64,000 bases of DNA from Luteimonas rhizosphaerae (GTDB lineage Bacteria; Pseudomonadota; Gammaproteobacteria; Xanthomonadales; Xanthomonadaceae): positions 1 to 64,000 of the forward strand of contig NZ_NRQR01000018.1 in assembly GCF_002849595.1 (NCBI RefSeq), read 5' to 3'. A program made the position numbers and the translations under genes. Of the stretch, positions 12,426 through 23,645 are shown one piece after another. Positions within the stretch are counted from its first letter, which is position 1. Each line of letters begins with the position of its first letter. Below the pieces are notes generated by a model. That model was given only the letters and a program-made list of their open reading frames with translations. It made no database searches and was not told the origin of the DNA.

Positions 12426-12510
12426 GGAAGACGGTTCCGGCAACGGGCGAAGGCGCCCTCGATTATCGAACAGTCCCGGGCTGGGCATGCATCGGCGCAG
12501 GCCCGGAAAC

Positions 12511-12540
12511 GAAACGGCCCGCCCCGGGAGGGGCGGGCCG
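12511..12540 (-). terminator. terminator of the DUF4212-symporter operon
   Basis: 11-bp perfect stem CGGCCCGCCCC / GGGGCGGGCCG with a 4-base loop (12515-12540). On the minus strand it is followed by TTTCGTTTCC. It lies 24 bases after the symporter stop codon. Confidence 0.8.
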
Positions 12541-12564
12541 CGTCACATCAGGATCGCATTGCGG

Positions 12565-14337
12565 TCAGTGATCGATCGCCGCGCCTGCGCCGCGCGGAAC
12601 GCGGATGTCCTCGACCATGTGCTCGATGTGCGCCGGCACCGGTGCGGTCATCTTCATCGTGATGTAGGCGGCGAGGAAGTTCAGCAGTGCGCCGATCGCG
12701 CCGAAGCCCAGCGGCGAGATACCGAACAGCCAGTTCTCGGGCGCGTCGGCCAGCATGTTCGTCCCCGGGATGAAGAACCAGCCCTTGTAGGTGAACAGGT
12801 ACACGCTGGTGGAGATCAGGCCGACCAGCATGCCCACGACCGCGCCGGTGGAGTTCATCTTCTTGGAGAAGATGCCCATCATGATCGCCGGGAACAGCGA
12901 GCTCGCCGCGAGGCCGAACGCGAACGCCACGGTCTGGGCCGCGAATCCGGGTGGATTCATGCCGAGCCAGGTGGCCACGACGATGGCCGCCGCCATCGAC
13001 ACGCGTGCCGCCAGAAGCTCGCCCTTGTCGGTGATGTCCGGCTTGAACGTGCGCTTGATCAGGTCATGACTCACCGCCGACGAGATCGCCAGCAGCAGGC
13101 CTGCCGCCGTCGACAGCGCCGCTGCCAGGCCACCGGCCGCGATCAGGGCGATCACCCAGCCGGGCAGACCTGCGATCTCCGGATTCGCCAGCACCAGGAT
13201 GTCCTGGTTGAAGGTGATCATCTCGTTGCCCTGCCAGCCACGTTCGGCCGCCACCGCTGCAAACTCGGGGCTGGCTTCGTTGTAGGACTGGATCATGCCG
13301 TCGCCGTTCTTGTCCTCGAACGCCAGCAGGCCGGTCTTCTCCCAGTTGTGCATCCAGTCCGGGCGCGCCTCATAGGTGAGCGACGGTGCCTGGGTGCCTT
13401 CGGGGTAGATCGTCGTCATGATGTTCAGACGCGCCATCGCGCCCACGGCCGGGGCCACGGTGTAAAGCAGGGCGATGAACACCAGCGCCCAGCCCGCGGA
13501 CTTGCGGGCATCGGACACCTTGGGCACGGTGAAGAAGCGGATGATCACGTGCGGCAGGCCCGCGGTGCCGACCATCAGCGACAGCGTGAACAGCGTCATG
13601 TTGAGGGTGGAATCGTGCAGCCCGGTGTAGTCGTTGAAGCCCAGGTCCACCAGGATCTGGTCGAGCCTGGCCAGCAGCGGCATGCCCGATTCGGTGTGGG
13701 TGGAGAACAGCCCCAGCGGCGCGATCGGATTACCCGTCAGCTGCATCGAGATGAACACTGCCGGGATGGTGTAGGCGATGATCAGCACGATGTACTGCGC
13801 CACCTGGGTGTAGGTGATGCCCTTCATGCCGCCCAGCACCGCGTACACGAACACCACGCCCGACGCGATCAGCAGGCCGGTATTGGTGTCGACCTCGAGG
13901 AAGCGCGAGAACGCCACGCCGGCGCCGGTCATCTGGCCGATCACGTAGGTGATCGAGATCATCAGCAGCGACGCCACCGCCACCAGGCGGGCCGTGCGGC
14001 TGTAGTAACGATCGCCGATGAAGTCGGGCACGGTGAAGCGGCCGAACTTGCGCAGGTACGGTGCGAGCAGCATCGCCAGCAGCACGTAGCCACCGGTCCA
14101 GCCCATCAGGTAGGCGGAGTTGCCGTAGCCGACGAAGGCGATCAGGCCCGCCATCGAAATGAACGAGGCGGCCGACATCCAGTCCGCGGCGATCGCCATG
14201 CCGTTGGTGACCGGGTGGACGCTGCGGCCGGCTGCGTAGAACTCGGAAGTGGACGCGGCGCGTGCCCAGATCGCGATGGCGATATAGACCAGGAACGAGC
14301 CGCCGACGAAGATGAGATTGAGCGTGAATTGATCCAT
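12565..14337 (-). CDS. sodium:solute symporter, acetate-type, large subunit
   Basis: 590-residue SSS-family transporter with about 13 hydrophobic segments. The N terminus carries SEFYAAGRSVHPVTNGMAIAADWMSAASF, split here as the typical SEFYAAGR plus NGMAIAADWMSAASFI signatures of the acetate/ActP branch. This larger form, with a loop insertion around residues 310-370, is the one consistently paired with a small DUF4212 protein (the 'VC_2705' subfamily). It is encoded 10 bases downstream of the DUF4212 gene. The adjoining acs and CrbSR-like regulators make acetate or a related short carboxylate the likely substrate; that is inference. Confidence 0.9.
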   Translation of the reverse strand: MDQFTLNLIFVGGSFLVYIAIAIWARAASTSEFYAAGRSVHPVTNGMAIAADWMSAASFISMAGLIAFVGYGNSAYLMGWTGGYVLLAMLLAPYLRKFGRFTVPDFIGDRYYSRTARLVAVASLLMISITYVIGQMTGAGVAFSRFLEVDTNTGLLIASGVVFVYAVLGGMKGITYTQVAQYIVLIIAYTIPAVFISMQLTGNPIAPLGLFSTHTESGMPLLARLDQILVDLGFNDYTGLHDSTLNMTLFTLSLMVGTAGLPHVIIRFFTVPKVSDARKSAGWALVFIALLYTVAPAVGAMARLNIMTTIYPEGTQAPSLTYEARPDWMHNWEKTGLLAFEDKNGDGMIQSYNEASPEFAAVAAERGWQGNEMITFNQDILVLANPEIAGLPGWVIALIAAGGLAAALSTAAGLLLAISSAVSHDLIKRTFKPDITDKGELLAARVSMAAAIVVATWLGMNPPGFAAQTVAFAFGLAASSLFPAIMMGIFSKKMNSTGAVVGMLVGLISTSVYLFTYKGWFFIPGTNMLADAPENWLFGISPLGFGAIGALLNFLAAYITMKMTAPVPAHIEHMVEDIRVPRGAGAAIDH

Positions 14338-14347
14338 GGCCGGCCCC

Positions 14348-14605
14348 TTATTTCTCGTCCACGTCGTACTCGCGATCGAGCCGGTTCATGTACCAGGTGT
14401 AGAAAACGATGATCGCGATGAAGGACAGGATCGAACCCTGCTGCGCGAACCAGAAGCCGAGATCCGTGCCGCCGATGCGGATGCCGCTGAGCAGCGGGCG
14501 CAGAAGGATGCCGAATCCGTAGGACACCAGCGCCCAGATCCCCATGCAGATGAAGATGATCTTGAGGTTGGCCTTCCAGTAGTTGCTTGCGGTCTTGTCT
14601 AACAT
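14348..14605 (-). CDS. DUF4212 protein, small partner of the symporter
   Basis: 85-residue protein with two hydrophobic helices (about 17-37 and 53-72), matching the DUF4212 / sodium symporter small-subunit family that accompanies the large SSS protein. A strong GAGGAGGG ribosome site (minus strand, 14611-14618) precedes the ATG at 14605. It is the first gene of a two-gene operon with the symporter. Its role is thought to be accessory to transport, but has not been worked out as far as I know. Confidence 0.88.
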   Translation of the reverse strand: MLDKTASNYWKANLKIIFICMGIWALVSYGFGILLRPLLSGIRIGGTDLGFWFAQQGSILSFIAIIVFYTWYMNRLDREYDVDEK

Positions 14606-14763
14606 GCGTCCCTCCTCGGAAGGTCTGTGTGGCGTTGGCCTGATGGCGGTCGTGGTGTCGCTGCTGCGGATCCGTGTCTGTCTCTGTTGGATGCACTGCG
14701 CTGGCGTCCTGCCCGGTGTGACGTCCGACGGGAACCGGCCTGCGCCGGCTCCCGCGGTCGGGA

Positions 14764-16161
14764 TCAGAACGAGTAGCGGGCCATCGTGTGCAGGCGCATC
14801 AGCTCGCCGTCGGCGCCGGATTCGAGCGTGCGCTCGCCCCAGATCGCCTCGACGCCGAAGTCGAGCTTGGGCACCGGCGACCAGATCATGTTGGCGTGCA
14901 GCGAATGCACCTTCTGGGTCACGCCGAGGCCGGTCCATGCGGTGTCGTTGTCCCACTGCGAACGCGCGTAGAACAGGTTGCCGCGGACCTTCGGGCTGAA
15001 CACCTGGCGCAGGCCGAAATAGCCGGCCCAGCCGCCGAGCGCGTCGAGGTTGCCGGACGCATCGACCATCGCGTCCTGCTGGATCGTGGCCAGGCCGATG
15101 TAGCGGCCGATGCCGTCGCCGCCGCTGACCTGGTAGCGGATGTCGGTGCTCTCGCCCAGCTTGACCAGGCCGCTGACGGTCGCGCCGTAGCCGGTGTCGG
15201 TGCTGTCGAGGCCCGGCGCGGGTTCGTACTTCAGCTGGCGCGCCATGCCGGCGAAGCTGACATGGCCCCAGTCGCCTTTGTGGGTATAGCGGGCGATGAC
15301 GTCCGGGATCGCGCTGTTGTCGCCGGCGATGACGCGCGCTGGCGCAGGGCCACCCGCGCCGCCGAAGGGCTGCACCGTGGTCTCCGGGCTTTCGACCGAG
15401 ATCGCCCACGGGCCGTTGGTGTAGCGCAGCTGCGGCTGGCGCACGAAGACCACCGCATCGGTCGGGCCGACGAAGTCGACCGCGTCCAGCAACGCGTTGG
15501 TGTCCATGAAGTTCGACCAGGTCTGGCCGACCAGCCAGTTGTTGTAGGTCAGGTAGGCGTGGCGCAGCGTCGCGCCGTAGGTGTTGGTCGCCGCCGAGTT
15601 GCCGAGCGCGCCGCCGAAGAAGTCGAGTTCGACGCGTGCGCCGAGCTTGTCGCCGGAATCAAGCACCGTGCTGGCGTCGAACCACAGGCGCGAGAACTTC
15701 AGGTGCGCGTCCGAATAGGTCTCCGGACCGTCGCCGCCGACCGGGATCGCGCCGGGCACGTAGAAATCGCGGCCCGCGGTGCCCTTGCCGATGTCGCCGT
15801 CGGTGGTCTTGGTGACCAGGCCGTCGGTGCGGATCATGCCGCCGACGGTGAACTTGGTGCCGGGGTTGGCGCCCGGGGTGATTGTCGTCGCCTGGATCGG
15901 CGCGGCGGCGCCGGTGCCCGCGGCCACCGCCGGTGCGGCCGGCTGCGCGGCCTGCGCGGTGCGCACTTCGGTCACGGCGGTTTCGGTCTGCTGCTGTTGC
16001 GAGACCAACTGCTGGACCATCTGCTCGAGCTGCGCGACGCGCGCTTCGAGTTCCCGTTCCTTGGCGGTCTGCGCGAATGCGGTACCCGGCAGCGCGAGTG
16101 CGGCGAGCACGGCGACGGCGAGCAGGCGTGGACGTGCCTTCACGGCGGATGGTTGCGTCAT
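14764..16161 (-). CDS. DcaP-like outer-membrane porin
   Basis: 465 residues. The signal peptide ends in GTAFAQ (about residue 31). Then comes a coiled coil (ERELEARVAQLEQMVQQL and on), an Ala/Thr-rich linker and a beta-barrel region ending in the aromatic sequence MARYSF typical of outer-membrane barrels. The layout matches DcaP-like trimeric porins that take up anionic carboxylates. The ATG at 16161 fits the signal peptide. It sits between the symporter operon and acs, suggesting it supplies the outer-membrane step of carboxylate uptake. Substrate is inferred from context only. Confidence 0.85.
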   Translation of the reverse strand: MTQPSAVKARPRLLAVAVLAALALPGTAFAQTAKERELEARVAQLEQMVQQLVSQQQQTETAVTEVRTAQAAQPAAPAVAAGTGAAAPIQATTITPGANPGTKFTVGGMIRTDGLVTKTTDGDIGKGTAGRDFYVPGAIPVGGDGPETYSDAHLKFSRLWFDASTVLDSGDKLGARVELDFFGGALGNSAATNTYGATLRHAYLTYNNWLVGQTWSNFMDTNALLDAVDFVGPTDAVVFVRQPQLRYTNGPWAISVESPETTVQPFGGAGGPAPARVIAGDNSAIPDVIARYTHKGDWGHVSFAGMARQLKYEPAPGLDSTDTGYGATVSGLVKLGESTDIRYQVSGGDGIGRYIGLATIQQDAMVDASGNLDALGGWAGYFGLRQVFSPKVRGNLFYARSQWDNDTAWTGLGVTQKVHSLHANMIWSPVPKLDFGVEAIWGERTLESGADGELMRLHTMARYSF

Positions 16162-16381
16162 GGGTCCCCTCCCGAGGGATGAAATAAGCGGAGCACAATC
16201 GAACGGCGCGGGTCCGGACATCGGGACCCGTTCGCCCAGACTGCACCCATGGGACACCCACGCCCATTCGCCATTGGTCGATAGTCGTAGACACGGCGAC
16301 GCTTAGACGAAGGTCTAGCCTGCCGTCCGGACGAATGCGTCACACTGGTGCGGCACGCTTTTCCGGAGGTCCCCCGACGTC
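16162..16381. promoter_or_regulatory. divergent control region between porin and acs
   Basis: 220 bases between two divergent genes of the acetate locus, so both promoters must lie here. It has lower GC than its surroundings around 16260-16330. A good ribosome site GGAGGT at 16365-16370 serves acs. I could not identify a convincing operator or sigma-54 motif by eye. Confidence 0.5.
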
Positions 16382-18340
<1,959 letters not shown>

Positions 18341-18506
18341 TCGTGGCGCGCGCGCTGTTGGTGGAGGTCCGTGCGGCGCGAGGCTCCGCCGTGCCGCCCG
18401 CACCGCGCGCGCTGCTCCGCCCGTCGGCCAGGGCGGCGACAGGCGAGCCGGGCCGCGCCGCACCGACGCTCCACGCCTTCCCTCTCCAAGGACAGCCCAC
18501 GCGCCA

Positions 18507-19181
18507 ATGACCACCCTGCTGATCGCCGACGACCACCCGCTGTTCCGTGAAGCGCTGCGGGGCGCCATCGCGCGCGCGGTGCCGAACGCACGGCTGCGCG
18601 AGGCCCACAACATCGATGCGCTGTACGCGATGGTCGAAGCCGAGCCCGATGCCGATCTGCTGACCCTCGACCTCAACATGCCCGGTGTGCACGGCTTCAG
18701 CGCGCTGGTGCACCTGCGTGCGCAGTACCCGCAGCTGCCGGTGTTGATGGTGTCCGCGCGCGAGGAACCCGCGGTGATGCGGCGGGCGCTCGATCACGGC
18801 GCCGCCGGTTTCGTGCCGAAGTCCGCCGATGCCGAAACCCTGGCCCGCGCGGTCGCACAGGTGCTCGACGGCGACCGCTGGATTCCCGAAGCCGCCGCGT
18901 CGGCGCCGGGCGTCTCGTCGAACGAACACGACGTCGCCTCGCGCCTGCGCGACCTCACGCCGCAGCAGTTCCGCGTGCTGCAGATGCTCGGCGACGGCAT
19001 GCTCAACAAGCAGATCGCCTACGAGCTGGGCGTCTCCGAAGCGACCGTCAAGGCGCACATGACCGCGGTGCTGCGCAAGCTCGGCGCGTCCAATCGCACC
19101 CAGGCCGTGCTGATCGCCGGCAAGCTGTCGGTCGATCCGGACACGATGACCCTGCCGCCCGAGGACGCCGACGGCGGTTGA
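18507..19181 (+). CDS. crbR: LuxR/NarL-type response regulator, CrbR-like
   Basis: 224 residues. The N-terminal receiver domain (about 1-120) has acidic residues Asp8/Asp9 and phosphoacceptor Asp55 in LTLDLNMPG. The C-terminal LuxR helix-turn-helix (about 155-215) includes GMLNKQIAYELGVSEATVKA, split across the recognition helix. The position just after acs, with a transporter-fused histidine kinase 1 kb further on, matches CrbR (AgmR/ErdR in pseudomonads), the activator of acs. The symbol rests on this context plus domain type, not on a database hit. Confidence 0.82.
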   Translation: MTTLLIADDHPLFREALRGAIARAVPNARLREAHNIDALYAMVEAEPDADLLTLDLNMPGVHGFSALVHLRAQYPQLPVLMVSAREEPAVMRRALDHGAAGFVPKSADAETLARAVAQVLDGDRWIPEAAASAPGVSSNEHDVASRLRDLTPQQFRVLQMLGDGMLNKQIAYELGVSEATVKAHMTAVLRKLGASNRTQAVLIAGKLSVDPDTMTLPPEDADGG

Positions 19182-19207
19182 GCCCGAAGCCGCTTTAGGA
19201 TCGCGTC

Positions 19208-19234
19208 TGCAGGAGCGCGCTCGCGCGCGACAAG
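19208..19234. repeat. single REP palindrome (GCAGGAGCGCGC type)
   Basis: TGCAGGAGCGCGCTCGCGCGCGA, a solitary copy of the repeat family at 2616, 27941 and 28101, between crbR and the convergent exoD-like gene. Confidence 0.65.
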
Positions 19235-19324
19235 CGACCGCAGCAGGCAGGGGCCAGGCGCACCGCGCGTCGCGGCAGGCGCGTCGGGGGGAAGCGTCCT
19301 GTCAGCACGCGACCCGCGCCGGCG

Positions 19325-19963
19325 TCAGCCGCTGACCCGCTGCCACAGCCCCGCGGCCAGATACCCGCCGCCGCCGATCAGCACGCCGAAGTACACGACC
19401 GTCGCGATCGTCGCGACATGGCCGAGCAGGATCGCCCCGCCGTCGCGCTGGATCAGGCCGATCGCATAGAACAGCAACGCGATTGCCGGGAAGGTGTTGC
19501 TGAAAGGCACGAAGCCGAACGGCGCCATCAGCAGCAGCGCGGCGAAGATGAAGGCGAGATTGTTGAACAGGTCCTGGGCGCGGCCCTCGGACAGCGCTGC
19601 CAGCCGTCCGGGCCGGCTGACGCGCTCGAGCCGGCGCACCCAGCCCAGGCCGCGGCCGAGTCCGGCGCGCAGCTTGTCGGCCGGCAGATGCCGGTCGCGC
19701 AACCGGCCCGGCAGCCACAGCGGTCGCCCGGTCAGGCGGCTCAGGCCGATCAGCACCAGTGCCGCGCCGAACACCGTGCTGACGCCGGGAATCGACACCG
19801 GGATCAGGAATACGATCGTCAGCAGCATCGACAGCATCAGCAGGCCGTCGTTGCCGATGCGCGCGACCATCTCGCCGAGCGTGAGCCGGCTGCCGTCGAG
19901 GGTGGCGATGATGCGTTCGAGGCGGTCGCCGAGCGCGTCGGGCGTGTCGTGGGCTGCAGTCAT
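19325..19963 (-). CDS. ExoD-family membrane protein
   Basis: 212 residues with four to five hydrophobic helices. The N-terminal part (LTLGEMVARIGNDGLLMLSM) and the PFGFVPFSNTFPAIALLF stretch fit the ExoD exopolysaccharide-synthesis family (PF06055). The start at 19963 gives a soluble N terminus of the usual length; the open frame upstream is not conserved-looking. In rhizobia ExoD affects exopolysaccharide and alkali tolerance, but the biochemical role is unknown. It lies between crbR and crbS without an evident functional link to acetate. Confidence 0.8.
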   Translation of the reverse strand: MTAAHDTPDALGDRLERIIATLDGSRLTLGEMVARIGNDGLLMLSMLLTIVFLIPVSIPGVSTVFGAALVLIGLSRLTGRPLWLPGRLRDRHLPADKLRAGLGRGLGWVRRLERVSRPGRLAALSEGRAQDLFNNLAFIFAALLLMAPFGFVPFSNTFPAIALLFYAIGLIQRDGGAILLGHVATIATVVYFGVLIGGGGYLAAGLWQRVSG

Positions 19964-20170
19964 GGGCGGAAACCGGAATGGGAGCGGAGCGCCGGCCTGA
20001 CCGCACCGGGCGCGCAGTCTAGCAGCGGGCCGTTCGGTGGCCGTGGTCGCAGGCCGGGGACTGCCTTCGCGCACGGGCGCGCTTCGGCACAAAAGCGGCC
20101 GGGCGTGCAGACCAAGGGGGCGAGACGGCTCCGTCTCGACAGCAACCCGAGCCACCGCACACCGCACGCA

Positions 20171-23100
20171 TTACCGGGCCGTGCGCAACCGCTGCTGCGC
20201 GGCGAGGAAGGCACGCATCGAGGCCGGCTTCACCGGCTTGGTCAGCACGCGGTAGCCGCGGATGCGTGCGGTCTGCTTCAGCGCATCGCTGCCGTCGGCG
20301 GTGAGCAGCGCACCCGGCACGTCGGGCGCGATGCCACGCAGCGCATCGAGCGTGTCGAGTCCGTCGAGCCGGTCGTGCAGGTGGTAATCGACCAGCAGCA
20401 CGTCGGGCTGGGCGTCCATGCAGGCGATCGCTTCGTCGATGGTCTTCGCGCACAAGGGCTCCACGCCCCAGCGTTGCAGCAGCGCGCGCATGCCGGCGAG
20501 GATGTCGTCGTCGTTGTCCACGCACAGCACGCGCAGGCCGCTCAGCGACGTATCCGGCACGGTGCTCGGCGCCGGGGTCGGCACCAGCGGCTGGGTGCTG
20601 CGCGGCACCGTGATCGAGAACATGCTGCCCTTGCCGACCGTCGCGCGCGCATCCAGCGTGTGGCCGAGCAGGCGCGAGATCCGCTGGCAGATCGACAGGC
20701 CCAGGCCGAGGCCGCGGCCGTCCCAGTCGAAGGGTTGCTCGTAGCGGTGGAACTCGTCGTAGATCTGCCGCATGTGGTGGTCGGGAATACCGGGGCCGGT
20801 GTCCCAGACCTGCAGTGCGATGGTGTCGCCGCGGCGCCGGCAGGCCAGCACGATGCGCCCGCTGCGGGTGTAGCGCAGCGCATTGGCGAGGAAGTTCTGC
20901 AGCACCCGGCGCAGCAGGCGGCGGTCGCTGCGCACCGGCGTCGGCGGCAGGTGCAGGCGGATCTCGAGATTGCGCGCCGCGGCCATCGGCGCGTACTGGC
21001 CGGCGAGCTGGCGCAGCAGGTCAGCGGCGTCGAAATCGACGATCTGCGGCTGCAGCGCGCCGGCGTCGAGGCGGGAAACGTCGAGCAGGCCGTCGAGCAG
21101 TTCCTCGGCCGCGCGCAACGAGGTGTCGACGCGTTCGGCCAGATGCTTCTGCTCCGCGCCGTCCTGGGTCTCGCGCAGCGCCGAGGTGAACAGCCGTGCG
21201 GCGTTCAGCGGCTGCAGCACGTCGTGGCTTACGGCGGTGAGGAAGCGCGAGCGCGATTCCTGGGCGACTTCCGCTTCGCGCGTGCGGTCGGCGACGCGCT
21301 GCTCCAGCGTCTCGTTGATCTCGCGCAGTTCGCGTTCGGCGCGCTTGTAGTCGGTGACGTCGCTGTAACTGGTCGCGTAGCCGCCGCCGGGCAGCGGCTG
21401 GCCGCGCAGCTCGACGACCTGGCCGTTGCCGAGCACGCGTTCGGACACGTGCGGCGAGCCTGCGCGCATGTAGGCGATGCGCTTGTCGATCTCGCGTTGT
21501 AGCGGATCAGGTCGGCGACCGGGCGGCCGACGTAGAGCATGTTGTCGGGATACCCGAACAGGCGCTGGTAGCTGCGGTTCCACGCGACCAGCCGCATCGT
21601 GCGGTCGACGACGCTGACGCCGTGGTCGATGTTCTCCAGCGTCGACGACAGCACCTCGCGGTTGAAGCGCAGCTCCTGGCCGGCCTCGTCGAGCATCGCG
21701 ACGACCTCGTCGACCTCCATGCCCGAGCCTTTCAGCGCACTGGTCATCAGCAGGCGCGCCGACGAGGCGCCGACGGCCGCGGCGAGCTGGCGTTCGGTGA
21801 ACTGCAGCCAGGTGCGATCGCCCGACACGTTGAGCGCCAGCGGGCGGCCCTGCAGCTGCGCCTGCTCGTCGAATGCGCGCTGCGCGTTGCGGTCGCCGAT
21901 GATGCGGCCGGTCAGCGTCAGCAGGTCGCCGACGCGCACGTTGCCGTGCCAGTCCTCGGAGGCCAGCGTGCGGCGTTCCGCATAGGGATCGAGGAACGGC
22001 GCCGCGCGCAGGCGCTCGTCGAGCGTGGGCCGCCAGCGCGCAGACACCAGCAGCAACGCGCCGACATTCAGCAGCAGCGACCAGAACGTGCCGTGGGTCA
22101 GCGCGTCCCAGCCGTCGAGGCCGAACAGCTGCCGCGGCCGCAGCCAGCCGATGCCCAGCGGCCCGGTCGCCAGCCAGCCCGGATCGAGCCAGCCCGAATC
22201 CGTCAGCGTCGGCAGCAGCAGCGTGTAGATCCAGACGCCGAAGCCGATCAGCATGCCGACCTCGACCCCGGTCCGGCTGGCACCGCGCCAGTACAGGCCG
22301 CCGATCAGCGCCGGTGCGAACTGCGCGACCGCGACGAAGGCCAGCAGGCCGTAGGCGGCCAGCGTGGTGTCGGAACCGCTGACGCGGTAGTAGCCGTAGG
22401 CCAGCGCCGCCAGCCCGACGATCGCGACCCGGCGCACCCACAGCACGGCCGAGGCGACGTTGCCGCCGTGGCGCTCGGCGTAGCCGCGGCGCAGCAGCAG
22501 CGGCATCACCAGGTCGTTGCTGATCATCGTCGCCAGCGCGACGCTGGTGACGATGACCATGCCGGTCGCCGCCGAAAAGCCGCCGATGTAGGCGAACAGC
22601 GCCAGCGCGTTGGCGTTCTCGGCCATCGGCAGCGCCAGCACGAAACTGTCCGGCGCCACCGGACCGTCGCGGCCGAACAGCTCCACGCCGGCGCTGGCGA
22701 TCGGCAGCACCATCAGGCAGATGACGATGAGATAGCCGCCGAACAGCCAGCGCGCGCGGCGGATGTCGCGCACGTCGCCGCATTCGACGATCGCCACGTG
22801 GAACTGCCGCGGCAGGCAGATCAGCGCGGCGAACGCGAGCAGGGTCTGGGCGACGAAACTCGTCGGCGGTGCCGATTCGATCAGCGTCCGCGTCGCCTCG
22901 ACGACGCGCAGGTCGCGGTCGTCCAGCCACAGCACCGCGAACACGCCCACCGCGACCAGCGCCACCAGCTTGACCAGCGATTCCAGCGCGACCGCCAGCA
23001 TCATGCCGGGACGATGCTCCGTCGCATCGACCGTGCGCGTGCCGAACAGGATCGCGAACAGCGCCATCAGCGCGGCGACGTAGAACGCGGGGTCGCCGAA

Positions 23101-23565
23101 CGGCGTGACCGGATCGTCCGGCCCGCCGAGCACGCCCAGGCTCGTCGCCACCGCCTTGTACTGCAGCGCGAGGTAGGGCACCGCGGCCATCAGCGCGATG
23201 CCGGCGATCATGCCGGCCAGGCGCTGCGAGCGGCCGTAGCGGCTGGCGAGGAAGTCGGCGATCGAGACCGTGTTCTGCGACTGCGCGATCAGCGCCAGGC
23301 GTTCGAGGATGCGCCAGCCGAACAGCAGCAGCAGCAGCGGGCCGAGATAGATCGGTAGATAGCCGATGCCGTAGCGCGCCGCGGTGCCGACCGCGCCGTA
23401 GAACGTCCACGACGAGCAGTAGACCGCCAGCGCCAGGCTGTAGACCACCGGTCGCAGCCACGGGCGGTCCGGGTAGAGCGGGCGCCGGTCGCCATACCAC
23501 GCGGCGCCGAACAGCAGCGCGGCGTAGCCCAGCGACACCAGCAACAACATCCAGCCCGGCAGCAT
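20171..23565 (-). pseudogene. crbS: CrbS-like transporter-fused hybrid histidine kinase, broken by a frameshift
   Basis: Two overlapping frames together encode one CrbS-type sensor. The first starts at ATG 23565 and holds an SLC5/SSS-like 13-helix transporter domain (about residues 1-510) and a PAS domain (FNREVLSSTLENIDHGVSVV and on), up to LIRYNA. The rest lies in another frame down to 20171: coiled coil, H-box SHDVLQPLNAARLF, ATP-binding motifs NALRYT, DTGPGIP and GRGLGLGLSI, and a receiver domain with VLLVDYHL and TKPVKP. The switch falls at about 21491-21496 with no homopolymer run. Unrepaired, the first frame continues for 88 unrelated codons to 21229. CrbS senses acetate-related signals and activates acs through CrbR. 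It may be a true mutation or an assembly error. Confidence 0.82.
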
Positions 23566-23645
23566 GCCGTCCCCTCGCTACCACGATCGCCGGAGTTTAC
23601 GTGGCGCGCCTGCCGCCGCCTAACCCGGTGGCACGATGCGACGGC

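Noticed and set aside
16162..16381. Sigma-54 promoter before acs (CGGCACGCTTTT)
   Set aside because: The spacing and the second box do not fit TGGCAC-N5-TTGC.
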